Below, piece after piece: positions 1 through 8,054 of a stretch of DNA of 8,719 nucleotides; position 1 is the first letter of the stretch; every line of letters begins with the position of its first letter. The stretch is taken from contig JANJXE010000143.1 in the NCBI GenBank assembly GCA_024709185.1, positions 1 to 8,719 on the forward strand, written 5' to 3'. Position numbers and translations under genes: made by a program. The notes below the pieces were generated by a model. The model ran no database searches. It was not told where the DNA came from and saw nothing but the letters and a program-made list of their open reading frames with translations. This DNA comes from Paludibacter sp. (GTDB lineage Bacteria > Bacteroidota > Bacteroidia > Bacteroidales > Paludibacteraceae).

Positions 1-1290
1 AGTGATGAAGCAGCCCGGTATCTCCCAAATGCTTACGAGAATACTTATCGTGGAAGGGTAACCAAAGGTGCTGCGCTTGCCCTCAAAGCACGTACCTTAT
101 TGTATGCCGCAAGTCCATTGTTTAATCCACAGGACGGTAAAGCATATTACGAGGATGGTGTCAATGATGGAGATTATACAATAGGCATTGATCCTGACAT
201 TAAAAAATATGTAAGTTATGAATCTTACGATGCAAATCGCTGGACATTAGCTGCCAATGCTTCCAAAGCAGTACTTGACTGGGCTGCGAATGAATCGGGC
301 TGGTGTAAAATTGTGAATACCGGAAATCCTTTTAATGACTATAACAATTCTACTTCACTCAACAGCGATGAAGTAATCCTGAACGATCGCTCGCACCAGA
401 CCTGGGCTACCTGGCTGGATGGTTATGGAAATCAGGTTCGCTACTATACCAATTCCATTTATGGTTCATGGAAACGTTCACATGGGGTAACCTATAATAT
501 GACCCGTTTTTATCTTAAAGACGATGGTTCGGAACAGGAATGGAATGAAAATCAGAATCCTGACGGAACCTTTGGCAGCTATGCTGAGTTTGTCGCTAAA
601 TGCAAGGAGATGGAGCCTCGTTTTCAACTTTCTGTAATGTATTCGAGTCCCGATCAGATTGTAGCGGGTCTTGAAACCAATAAGGTCATTGAAGGCTGGT
701 GGAGTAGCGATGGTACCAAGGAAATAGTACCCGGAGGAAAATGGATGGATGCTTCCATGTATGCCTGTTATACCGGTGTTGGACATCTGAAGAAATTTGT
801 GCACAATATGACACATGCACAGACACCCTGGTTTTGGCCTGTATTCCGTTTAGGAGAGTTTTATCTTAATTATGCCGAAGCTCTTAATGAAACAAAGGGT
901 ACACCCGATCAGGAAGTATTTGAAGCTATCAACGTGATTCGTCGCAGGGCTGGTATTCCTGAATTGAATTCATCCAGTCCGGGATGCGACAACCGTGAAA
1001 ATTTCAGAAAAGTTATTCAGCGTGAACGCACGGTGGAATTATTTAGCGAAGAGCATCGTTTTTTTGATGTTCGACGTTGGAAAATAGCAGACCAGGAAGG
1101 AGTTATGAAAGGAGGTATATGGACCTTGCGCCTCTATCAAATGGATGGTCAAACCACTCCCAATAAAGCATCAGTGGTTTATAAGAAGGTGAAAGTTGAA
1201 GACCGTATATGGAGGGATTATATGTATTTATATCCGTTCGATCAACGGGAAATTAATTTGGGATACCTGATGCAAAATCCGGGATGGTAA
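1..1290 (+). CDS. SusD/RagB-like outer-membrane lipoprotein, 5'-truncated by window edge
   Basis: Reading frame 1 is open from the first base to the TAA at 1288-1290, giving 429 residues without the N-terminus. The lipoprotein signal and first helical repeats lie before the window. A start inside the window (for example the TTG at 100) would cut into a conserved block and is not credible. SusD hallmarks are visible: GRVTKGAALALKA followed by YAASPLFNP near residues 18-43, the LGEFYLNYAEAL helix (about 283-294), the block RTVELFSEEHRFFDVRRW (about 343-360) and the terminal YLYPF...QNPGW. The family consists of surface lipoproteins that bind glycans or peptides and act as a lid on a SusC transporter. 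The middle is rich in Trp and Tyr (for example WATW and WW), which could form a ligand platform; this is inference. Its own SusC partner is probably upstream, because the next gene has its own SusD. Confidence 0.95.
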   Translation, partial: SDEAARYLPNAYENTYRGRVTKGAALALKARTLLYAASPLFNPQDGKAYYEDGVNDGDYTIGIDPDIKKYVSYESYDANRWTLAANASKAVLDWAANESGWCKIVNTGNPFNDYNNSTSLNSDEVILNDRSHQTWATWLDGYGNQVRYYTNSIYGSWKRSHGVTYNMTRFYLKDDGSEQEWNENQNPDGTFGSYAEFVAKCKEMEPRFQLSVMYSSPDQIVAGLETNKVIEGWWSSDGTKEIVPGGKWMDASMYACYTGVGHLKKFVHNMTHAQTPWFWPVFRLGEFYLNYAEALNETKGTPDQEVFEAINVIRRRAGIPELNSSSPGCDNRENFRKVIQRERTVELFSEEHRFFDVRRWKIADQEGVMKGGIWTLRLYQMDGQTTPNKASVVYKKVKVEDRIWRDYMYLYPFDQREINLGYLMQNPGW

Positions 1291-1312
1291 TAATTTCAAG
1301 TACGAATCTATA

Positions 1313-4117
1313 ATGACTCAGACCATGAACAAGACTTTTCTATATAGTATGCTGTTTTGCAGCTTACAACTGATGGGGCAATCGCGCATCGTTACCGACA
1401 GCGTTCAAACAGATTTTATTCCTTATGGCGTTCGATCACAGAATGCCAGAACCGAGTCGTCGGCATTTATTGAAGGAAAAAAGCTTCAGGCGGCACAGGT
1501 ACCCAACCTTATTCAATCGTTGTACGGTCAGCTGCCAGGGGTACAGATTTCCCAAACTACAGGTGAACCCGGCGAGGAAAATACAGAACTATTCATTCGG
1601 GGAAAAGCATCACTACTCGAGAATTTACCGCTTATACTGGTTGATGGTGTTGAAACTAGTTACCAGCAAATACACTGGAGTGAAGTTGAAAAAGTAACGG
1701 TATTACGCGATGCTGCATCGCTGGCACTATACGGATTCCGGGGAGCAAACGGAGTGCTTTTGATCAATACAAAAAGAGGGGCTGTCATTGGTAAACCACA
1801 GATTACACTGAATGCCCGGTATGGAAGCCAATCACCGTTGAGTTTACCTGAATTTGCTTCGGTAGGCGATTATGTGACCCGGTACAACGAAGCCCGTGCC
1901 AACGATGGCTTATCGCCGGTATATTCTTCAGAGCAAATAACCGGTTATCGCGATGCTGTTGATCCTTATTTGTATCCTGATGTAAACTGGCGTAATGTGA
2001 TACTTTCTGAAAGTGCTCCGGTGAGTGATTATACGCTTACGTTTCGTGGCGGGAATTCTGCTGTACGTTACTTTCTGATGTTGGGCTATCTCAATAGCGA
2101 GGGACTGTATGCGAATACTGATCCTAAAAGGGATATGAATTCCAATATTATTTACGACCGTTACAGCTTTCGATCCAATGTGGATGTTAACCTTACAAAG
2201 GAACTGACAGTTTCGCTCGATTTAAGTGGAAGGATTTTTCAGAAAAGCCAACCCAATATCAACATTAACGACCATTGGAAGTCAATGAACAGTATTTCAT
2301 TTTTTCCGGTAACAACTCCAACTGGAGCATGGGCTGGTCGACAGAGTGAAATTGCAAATCCGGCAGCTGCTGTGCTTCAGGGCGGTTTTCGTTCCTATCA
2401 TTCCCGTGAATTAAACGAAACATTGCGATTACATTATAACTTGTCAAAACTGGTTCCGGGACTTGGCGTTTTTGGAACAGCGGCTTTTAGTAGCTGGTTT
2501 AAAACCAATTACGACAAGACACGGCAGTATCCCTATTTCGAAGTAAACCTGAAACCCGGAAGTGTTGCAGGTAAGGATACAACGCAATATAGTTATGTTA
2601 TGCGTGGACAGTATGGTGATCCGGCCATTGCACAACGTACGTACTGGCAGTGGAACCGTACAAATATTGAAGGAGGATTCGATTATAACCGCGTTTTTGG
2701 TGAACATGCACTGGATGGAATGCTGGTCTATCATCAGAATGTGTACCGGGCTAACGGTGTGCATACTCCATATGCACAGCAACGATTGATGGGGCGGTTG
2801 CACTATGGATACCGTGATACTTATTTTGCTCAGGTGGTGGCATCGTATAGTGGTTCCGATAATTTTGAACCGGGTAAGCGATTCGGATTTTTTCCGGCAG
2901 TATCGGCAGGATGGGTGATTTCGAATGAAGATTTTTTAACCGATAATCAGGTAATAAGTTATCTGAAGCTGAATGCTGCAACAGGGCTCACAGGAAGCGA
3001 CAGATTAGGAAGCACTGGTCGTTGGGGCTACCAGCAATATTATAACAATGGAACAGGAATAACTATAGGCGGTGAATCAACAGTCGGGTTACCGAATCTT
3101 CAGGAAGGGACTATGGCAAATCCGGGTTTGACCTGGGAGACTGCCCGTAAGTCTGATATATCAATCGAGTCTAACTGGTTTAACAATCATTTGTTATTAA
3201 ATGCAAGTCTCTTTTATGAAAAGCGCGAAGGCATTCTTGTTCCTGCATCGGGTACCCGTCCGGCCTATATTGGCATCACTTTACCTTATGTAAACGAAGG
3301 TATAACTGAAAATAAGGGTATTGAAATTCAGCTCGATTATACAGAGAAAATTGGGGAGATTGAATTCTCACTGGGTGGTAATTTGTCGTTCATACAAAGT
3401 AAGGTGATTAATAAAAACGAAGAGCCCCGAAAAGATGATTACCGTTGGGAAACCGGTTATCCAATAGGAACTATTTTTGGGTTGGAGGCTATTGGATTTT
3501 TTGCTGATCAGGCCGATATCAATGCAAGTCCAAAACAGCTTTTCGGAACCAATAAACCGGGCGACCTGAAATACCGCGATATGAACAACGATAATTTTAT
3601 CGATGAGTTGGATATGAAAGCCATTGGTAAATCAGTAATCCCGGAACTTATTTATGCTTTCAACGGAGCGCTCAGTTACCGTGGATTCGACTTTTCGTGG
3701 ATACTTCAGGGTGTAGGAAACCGATCGGTAGTGCTAAGTGGAAACATGGTCAAACCATTTATTGACAATGCACGTATTACCCAATGGGCTGTTGAGGGCC
3801 GCTGGACACCTGAAACATCGGCCACAGCTACCTATCCGCGACTCTCAACCCTCGATAATGCAAATAATTACCGCACATCCACGTTCTGGTTGCGCGACGG
3901 TTCATACCTGCGATTAAAAAACATTGAGTTAGGATATACTTTACCTGCATCCATTACCCGAAATCTTAAGATTGAGAACTGTAGATTCTTTATTTCCGGA
4001 AACAACCTTTGGACACAACAGCAGGTAGATGAAGTAAGTGTGGATGTGGAAAGCATGGATATTAACCGCTATCCACTGCTTAAAACCCTTAACGCAGGTA
4101 TGAGTCTAACCTTTTAA
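1313..4117 (+). CDS. SusC/RagA-like TonB-dependent outer-membrane transporter, short N-terminus
   Basis: The 934 residues form a SusC-family transporter for TonB-driven import across the outer membrane. A hydrophobic signal segment (about 5-22) is followed by the plug domain (about 38-156): SLYGQLPGVQIS at 69-80, LFIRG at 93-97, PLILVDG at 106-112, and LYGFRGANGVLLINTKRG at 139-156. A 22-stranded barrel fills the rest and includes DVNWRNVI, an EF-hand-like loop D756-M-N-N-D-N-F-I-D-E-L-D767, and the terminal Phe typical of BAM-folded proteins. Most SusC proteins carry a carboxypeptidase-regulatory-like domain of roughly 80 residues before the plug. Here only about 15 residues separate the signal peptide from the plug, so that domain is absent. 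The start could equally be the ATG at 1325, which gives a cleaner signal peptide (MNKTFLYSML...). The gene lies 22 bp after one susD and 14 bp before the next, so it is operonic. Confidence 0.96.
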   Translation: MTQTMNKTFLYSMLFCSLQLMGQSRIVTDSVQTDFIPYGVRSQNARTESSAFIEGKKLQAAQVPNLIQSLYGQLPGVQISQTTGEPGEENTELFIRGKASLLENLPLILVDGVETSYQQIHWSEVEKVTVLRDAASLALYGFRGANGVLLINTKRGAVIGKPQITLNARYGSQSPLSLPEFASVGDYVTRYNEARANDGLSPVYSSEQITGYRDAVDPYLYPDVNWRNVILSESAPVSDYTLTFRGGNSAVRYFLMLGYLNSEGLYANTDPKRDMNSNIIYDRYSFRSNVDVNLTKELTVSLDLSGRIFQKSQPNININDHWKSMNSISFFPVTTPTGAWAGRQSEIANPAAAVLQGGFRSYHSRELNETLRLHYNLSKLVPGLGVFGTAAFSSWFKTNYDKTRQYPYFEVNLKPGSVAGKDTTQYSYVMRGQYGDPAIAQRTYWQWNRTNIEGGFDYNRVFGEHALDGMLVYHQNVYRANGVHTPYAQQRLMGRLHYGYRDTYFAQVVASYSGSDNFEPGKRFGFFPAVSAGWVISNEDFLTDNQVISYLKLNAATGLTGSDRLGSTGRWGYQQYYNNGTGITIGGESTVGLPNLQEGTMANPGLTWETARKSDISIESNWFNNHLLLNASLFYEKREGILVPASGTRPAYIGITLPYVNEGITENKGIEIQLDYTEKIGEIEFSLGGNLSFIQSKVINKNEEPRKDDYRWETGYPIGTIFGLEAIGFFADQADINASPKQLFGTNKPGDLKYRDMNNDNFIDELDMKAIGKSVIPELIYAFNGALSYRGFDFSWILQGVGNRSVVLSGNMVKPFIDNARITQWAVEGRWTPETSATATYPRLSTLDNANNYRTSTFWLRDGSYLRLKNIELGYTLPASITRNLKIENCRFFISGNNLWTQQQVDEVSVDVESMDINRYPLLKTLNAGMSLTF

Positions 4118-4131
4118 AAAATGATAGAACA

Positions 4132-5949
4132 ATGAAAACAATTCATAAACTATATACTGCATCTGTCCTGTTAGTAACCTTTTTACTAAGCAGTTGTGAA
4201 ACCGACTTCCTGGATCGAAAACTCGACAGTAATTATGTCGCAGAAGAAGTATTTACTGAATACAATACCATGCGAGATTTTGGTTCCGGAATTTACTCGT
4301 ATTTGCCAACCGGTTACAATGATATTTCAGGTTCGATGCTTGCAGCAGCCTGTGACGAAGCGCATCATGCCAATGAAAACAGTGCCATACATCAGTTCGC
4401 AACCGGTGCTTGGGGACCAACATCCAATCCTGACGATAAATGGTCGCATTACTATACCGGAATTCGTAAGGCGAATCTGTTTCTTGAAGGTTCTGCCAAT
4501 TTTTCGGAGGTTTTGGCTAAGCGCGATACCATTTCACTTCCATCCAAAAATAACTATATTGATCAGTGGGATAACATCAATAAATTACGCTACGAAGCCC
4601 GTCTGTTGCGTGCTTTTTTCTATTTTGAACTGGTGAAGCGTTATGGAGGTGTACCCTTGCTTACTCAAACTCTGGATTTGAATGACGATTTTAATTACAC
4701 CCGTCAGTCAGCAGATTCAGTGTACAGCTTTATTATTCGTGAATGTATGGAAGTAGCTGATTATTTGCCACATACCTGGTATAATTATGGAATACCAACG
4801 GGTTCGCGAAACGGTGAAGGTGAAGCTCCGGGCATTAGTGGTGCAGCCGGACAAAGCAAGATTGGTCGTGTAACAAAAGGTACAGCTTTTGCGCTGGCAC
4901 TTCGCGCTGCTGTGTATGCTGCCAGTCCATTGTTTAATCCAACCAACGACATATCCAAATGGTACCGTGCTGCCAATATTGGCAAGAAGTATTTCGATTT
5001 ACCTCCTCGTCAGCGAGGGTTAATCAAAAACAATTACCTCAATATTTTTACACCAGCATATTCATTGCCTGGTTTTACAAAGGATGAAGTGATTTTTGAA
5101 AAGAGATGGGCAAAGAGTAATGCCTTTGAGAAGGCAAATTATCCTATTGGATTCGAACTGGGTGGAGCAAACACGGTATGTCCTACACAAAATTTCATTG
5201 ATAATTTTGGTATGAGTGCTGCTGCGGATGTATACAACCCTGCCAATCCGTATAATCGTCGTGATCCCCGCATCGATTCCATTGTGGTTATAAACGGACG
5301 GCCTTATTCTTTTGGTTTAACCAATACGCGGCCAGTTGAGACTTTTGTTGGTGGGATGGATGGTCTGGGAAAATTCAGAGCAACAACTACAGGTTACTAT
5401 ATGCGGAAATATGTTAATACCGGTCTTGATTTAAAATTAGGTCAGGATTCATGGCATAGCTGGGTACTTTTTGGTATGAATGAACTTTACCTTAATTATG
5501 CTGAAGCTTTATTTCATGTATGTCCGACTCCATCGTCAACGACGGCAACCGACGGTACTTCTCATTCCAAATCAGCACTGGCTTTAGTGAATGATCTGCG
5601 CACCAAGGTCAGGGTAAGCAGCCGTTTTAATCTCTATGCCTATCCTGTAAGTACTTCACGTGAAGCCTTTATACAAATCATTCGGAAAGAACGACAGATA
5701 GAACTGGCCTTCGAAGGTCATCGTTTCTTCGATATACGTCGCTGGCGTCTGCTCGACGATCCACAACAAAGGGAGGCTATTCTGACCATCCGGGCGATGA
5801 AGATTACCAACGATAATGGTGTGCTTACTTATGATTCTCAACACAACGTAGAACGCAGAGTATGGGATGACAAGATGTATTTATACCCGATACCCAACAG
5901 TGAAGTGATGAAGTCGGGAGGAAAAATCACACAGAACCCGGGTTGGTAA
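4132..5949 (+). CDS. SusD/RagB-like outer-membrane lipoprotein, complete
   Basis: This is a 605-residue SusD-family surface lipoprotein, the expected partner of the SusC encoded 14 bp upstream. The signal peptide ends in a lipobox, LLSSC, with the lipidated Cys at 22. The next residues, ETDFLD, include acidic positions compatible with Bacteroidota surface export. Helical-repeat (TPR-like) SusD signatures follow: KLRYEARLLRAFFYFELVKRYGG at about 151-173, with GGVPLL, then GRVTKG at 245-250 and YAASPLFNP at 262-270. The C-terminal block has MNELYLNYAEAL (449-460), ALALVNDLR (482-490), RKERQIELAFEGHRFFDIRRW (518-538) and YLYPIP...QNPGW at the end. A Thr/Ser-rich insert (PTPSSTTATDGTS, 465-477) lengthens a loop. 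It is a paralogue of the partial SusD at the window start but clearly diverged in the middle, so the two likely bind different ligands (inference). No Shine-Dalgarno sequence is seen; the upstream bases are A-rich. Confidence 0.97.
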   Translation: MKTIHKLYTASVLLVTFLLSSCETDFLDRKLDSNYVAEEVFTEYNTMRDFGSGIYSYLPTGYNDISGSMLAAACDEAHHANENSAIHQFATGAWGPTSNPDDKWSHYYTGIRKANLFLEGSANFSEVLAKRDTISLPSKNNYIDQWDNINKLRYEARLLRAFFYFELVKRYGGVPLLTQTLDLNDDFNYTRQSADSVYSFIIRECMEVADYLPHTWYNYGIPTGSRNGEGEAPGISGAAGQSKIGRVTKGTAFALALRAAVYAASPLFNPTNDISKWYRAANIGKKYFDLPPRQRGLIKNNYLNIFTPAYSLPGFTKDEVIFEKRWAKSNAFEKANYPIGFELGGANTVCPTQNFIDNFGMSAAADVYNPANPYNRRDPRIDSIVVINGRPYSFGLTNTRPVETFVGGMDGLGKFRATTTGYYMRKYVNTGLDLKLGQDSWHSWVLFGMNELYLNYAEALFHVCPTPSSTTATDGTSHSKSALALVNDLRTKVRVSSRFNLYAYPVSTSREAFIQIIRKERQIELAFEGHRFFDIRRWRLLDDPQQREAILTIRAMKITNDNGVLTYDSQHNVERRVWDDKMYLYPIPNSEVMKSGGKITQNPGW

Positions 5950-5965
5950 TTTTGTACCACAAAAT
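5949..5965 (+). terminator. Small hairpin at the end of the SusC/SusD operon
   Basis: ATTTTGT and ACAAAAT form a perfect 7-bp stem around a 3-base loop (ACC), starting at the last base region of the susD stop codon. The stem is A/T-rich and no T-run follows, so at best this is a weak terminator or a 3'-end stabiliser. The same bases contain a TAnnTTTG match (TAATTTTG, 5947-5954), so a promoter role cannot be ruled out. Confidence 0.3.
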
Positions 5966-5971
5966 AGTATC

Positions 5972-5989
5972 AATAATTCACTAATAATT
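5972..5989. repeat. Direct repeat AATAATT x2, 11-bp period
   Basis: AATAATT occurs at 5972-5978 and again at 5983-5989, one helical turn apart, in a very A/T-rich stretch about 26-43 bp upstream of the -7 box at 6015. It could be an UP-like element or a regulator half-site pair. In sequence this A/T-rich it could also be chance. Confidence 0.3.
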
Positions 5990-6014
5990 ATTATAAACCA
6001 CTTCTTCAGCAATG

Positions 6015-6022
6015 TATATTTG
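6015..6022 (+). promoter_or_regulatory. Candidate Bacteroidota -7 promoter box TATATTTG
   Basis: TATATTTG matches the Bacteroidota primary-sigma -7 consensus TAnnTTTG exactly and lies 88 bp upstream of the next start codon. The -33 element is poor: TTAT at 5991-5994 sits at about the right distance but matches TTTG only partly. Transcription would start around 6027-6030. A second exact match at 5947-5954 overlaps the preceding stop codon and is a less likely alternative. Confidence 0.5.
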
Positions 6023-6025
6023 TAT

Positions 6026-6079
6026 CATGAAGTTCCACCGTTTTAATGCGGACTGGCATTCGAATCGCGGAGCTTCATG
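6026..6079 (+). promoter_or_regulatory. Long inverted repeat in the 5' leader of the secreted-protein gene
   Basis: CATGAAGTTCC (6026-6036) pairs with GGAGCTTCATG (6069-6079) to give an 11-bp stem with one G-U pair. Within the 32-base loop, AATGC (6045-6049) pairs with GCATT (6056-6060) around GGACTG. The left arm begins 4 bases after the -7 box, so the folded element would form the very 5' end of the transcript. It could be an mRNA-stabilising 5' structure, a cis-regulatory RNA or a DNA operator. It matches no riboswitch class I recognise. The remaining bases to the ATG (6080-6109) are A/T-rich with TTTAAATTTAAA and no Shine-Dalgarno sequence. Confidence 0.5.
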
Positions 6080-6109
6080 TATGTTTAACCCTTTTTTAAA
6101 TTTAAAAAC

Positions 6110-7939
6110 ATGAAAACAAAATTACTTTTTATTCTTTGGGCTGCTTTCTCTATAACCGGAGCTTTTGCTCAAACTCTTTCACTACCGGGATCCGAGCCCT
6201 GGATTATCGATGACTTTGAAGGTGATTCAGCAGTAGCTGTAAACTGGAATTCGGCCGATGGTGGTAGCCGTGCAATTGTAACCGATCCTTTCGATCCTAC
6301 AAATAAAGTTTTACGTTATGTTCGTAAATCGGGTGGTCAGATTTGGGATGGGCCTATCCGTAGTTTTAATGTGGATGATCCGACCAGTCCGAATCATTTG
6401 TTACCTTCCAAATATCAGGTAGGTACTACCGGACTCCCTAAATACCAGTATGTTGTGTTCCGTGCATTAAAATCAACTGCGGGAGAATTGGTAGCCAAAG
6501 TTGAATTTAAGGGACTAACTCCGGTACAACAGTATGGTAGTGAACACCTTCCAAATGATCCTCCATCGCGCGTTGGCAAATGGCAATGGTTTATTTTCAA
6601 CCTGGCCGATAAAACTAAAAGCCGTTCGGGTTATGATTTAGTGGCAAATAACGACAAAAATGGTGGTTACAACGTCTTCCTGATTCAACCCGACCGTTCG
6701 AGTGGTGGAAATACCGATACCACTTATATAGATGATATATACTTTACCAATACTCCCCCGGTAATTCCCATTGATCAGCAGAAAATTGCGGGTTTCAGTG
6801 CGTTGGCTACCGATTTCAAAATTGTATTGAAGTGGAACAAGATGGAAGTAGCGGATAAATACATCATCAAAATGAATGGTCAGCAGCTCGCAGTAATTGA
6901 TGATAACCGTGTGGTGTCGCACGAAATGACGTACGAAGAAGCCGGAATGCAACCAGGTATTAAGTATGAGTTCTCAGTATCAGGAGCAAATAACAGTGGT
7001 TTAACCACAGATGGCGAATCACTGGCCTATGCTTATCGCCTGAAAGCAGCTGAAGATTTTTCATGGGTGTTGGCTGAAGATTTCGAAAAGGATTTCTATA
7101 AATGGACTCGTTGGCAGGATGGCTCGCACCAGGATTATCTTGAAAATCCCGTTAAAGGTGCCGGTAATATGTCGGATCGTGTTCTTCGTCTAACAAGAAC
7201 TCCGGGTGACTCGTTGGCTTATGGTGCACAGGGCAGAACTTCGAACTCAAATACTTTCGTAACTTTTACAGTTAAGAATTATTTCCAGGTTCCAATGGAT
7301 TCTTCTTCAACCAATCAGGAAGCATTTAAATATTTCCAGATGCAAATGCACAGCCCGGTGGGTAATGGTTTACCTGTAGTGAAAATTGGCGGACTTACCC
7401 TGGATCCGATTGCGGCATCACGCAAACAAGGATGGGTAAAGGATTCGGTAATTCAGGCTACTGCAACAGGAACTGTAAAATCGTACTTCTACCGCAATTC
7501 CCGTACAGCCAATCAATGGGTAAATTATGTATATAAATTTACAAAAGGGATGACCAATGTAAGTCAGGTTGAAATTCTACCCGACAATACATTCGAAAAT
7601 ACAAAACGTACCCAGGAAATTCGCAATTATTATGTTGATAACCTGATTTTTAGTATGACTGCTGATCCGGTTGTAATATCTTCATTGCCATCCAACCTGG
7701 TACGTAAAGACTTCAATATGTTTGTTCATGGAAATGAAGTATTCTTTGATCTCCCCTCAGTTCAGTCTGCTTCTCTTCGTTTGTTCGATATTTCAGGACG
7801 AGTGGTAGCTCTCCTTGCCGAGAAAGCAACTATGTCAGAAGGGATTAACAGCATGCAGTTACCATATCTGAATTCAGGTGTATACATTGTTGAATTAAGA
7901 ACTGCAGAGGGTACACAGAGTCTGAAACTTATTCGTTGA
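6110..7939 (+). CDS. Secreted two-repeat jelly-roll/FN3 protein with T9SS sorting domain
   Basis: The 609 residues begin with a type I signal peptide (MKTKLLFILWAAFSITGAFA, cleavage before Q21) and have no lipobox. Two related beta-rich domains flank a fibronectin III-like module. Repeat 1 (about 31-214) runs from WIIDDFEGD to TTYIDDIYFTN. Repeat 2 (about 319-516) runs from WVLAEDFEKD to NYYVDNLIFSM. The FN3-like part (about 225-311) has LKWNKMEVADKYIIKMNG and PGIKYEFSVSGANNSG. The end (about 540-609) has the type A T9SS sorting-domain pattern: LRLFDISGRVV, then LNSGVYIVELRT and the basic tail SLKLIR. The DDFE...YIDDI pattern is common in carbohydrate-binding jelly rolls (CBM11/30-like), so surface glycan binding is the likely role, in place of a SusE/F-type lipoprotein. 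No catalytic motif was seen. The name of the repeat family is inference; the secretion call is firm. Confidence 0.88.
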   Translation: MKTKLLFILWAAFSITGAFAQTLSLPGSEPWIIDDFEGDSAVAVNWNSADGGSRAIVTDPFDPTNKVLRYVRKSGGQIWDGPIRSFNVDDPTSPNHLLPSKYQVGTTGLPKYQYVVFRALKSTAGELVAKVEFKGLTPVQQYGSEHLPNDPPSRVGKWQWFIFNLADKTKSRSGYDLVANNDKNGGYNVFLIQPDRSSGGNTDTTYIDDIYFTNTPPVIPIDQQKIAGFSALATDFKIVLKWNKMEVADKYIIKMNGQQLAVIDDNRVVSHEMTYEEAGMQPGIKYEFSVSGANNSGLTTDGESLAYAYRLKAAEDFSWVLAEDFEKDFYKWTRWQDGSHQDYLENPVKGAGNMSDRVLRLTRTPGDSLAYGAQGRTSNSNTFVTFTVKNYFQVPMDSSSTNQEAFKYFQMQMHSPVGNGLPVVKIGGLTLDPIAASRKQGWVKDSVIQATATGTVKSYFYRNSRTANQWVNYVYKFTKGMTNVSQVEILPDNTFENTKRTQEIRNYYVDNLIFSMTADPVVISSLPSNLVRKDFNMFVHGNEVFFDLPSVQSASLRLFDISGRVVALLAEKATMSEGINSMQLPYLNSGVYIVELRTAEGTQSLKLIR

Positions 7940-7976
7940 TATCAGAACATTTTTGGTTGAATTGTTGATTAGTATG

Positions 7977-8030
7977 AGAGCCTGTTATCGGGTAAATGAG
8001 TTAAACTCATAGCCTCTGATAACAGGTTCT
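7977..8030 (+). terminator. Strong hairpin after the secreted-protein gene
   Basis: AGAGCCTGTTATC (7977-7989) pairs with GATAACAGGTTCT (8018-8030), a 13-bp stem with one G-U pair. The inner loop holds a second palindrome, ATGAGTTAAACTCAT (7996-8010). It starts 38 bases after the stop codon, as expected for a terminator, but is followed only by TTAATAAAAAATAG and not a clean T-run. It takes up most of the gap before the CotH gene, so it may attenuate or process a shared transcript rather than end it completely. Confidence 0.7.
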
Positions 8031-8054
8031 TTAATAAAAAATAGACTGTGTTAC

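Noticed and set aside
478..816. Minus-strand open frame of 112 codons inside the first susD
   Set aside because: It lies wholly within a well-supported gene, has no recognisable domain and no leader of its own; it is a shadow frame.
1253..1260. TTAATTTG, a near match to the -7 box, just before susC
   Set aside because: It has one mismatch at a conserved A, lies inside the susD coding region, and the 22-bp gap points to co-transcription.
2265..2981. Several minus- and plus-strand frames of 60-119 codons inside susC
   Set aside because: All overlap the conserved SusC barrel frame and have the irregular, Cys/His-rich composition typical of out-of-frame translation.
4121..4135. Five-codon ATG...TGA mini-frame overlapping the second susD start
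   Set aside because: It is too short to call. It could couple translation, but in A-rich sequence such a frame is expected by chance.
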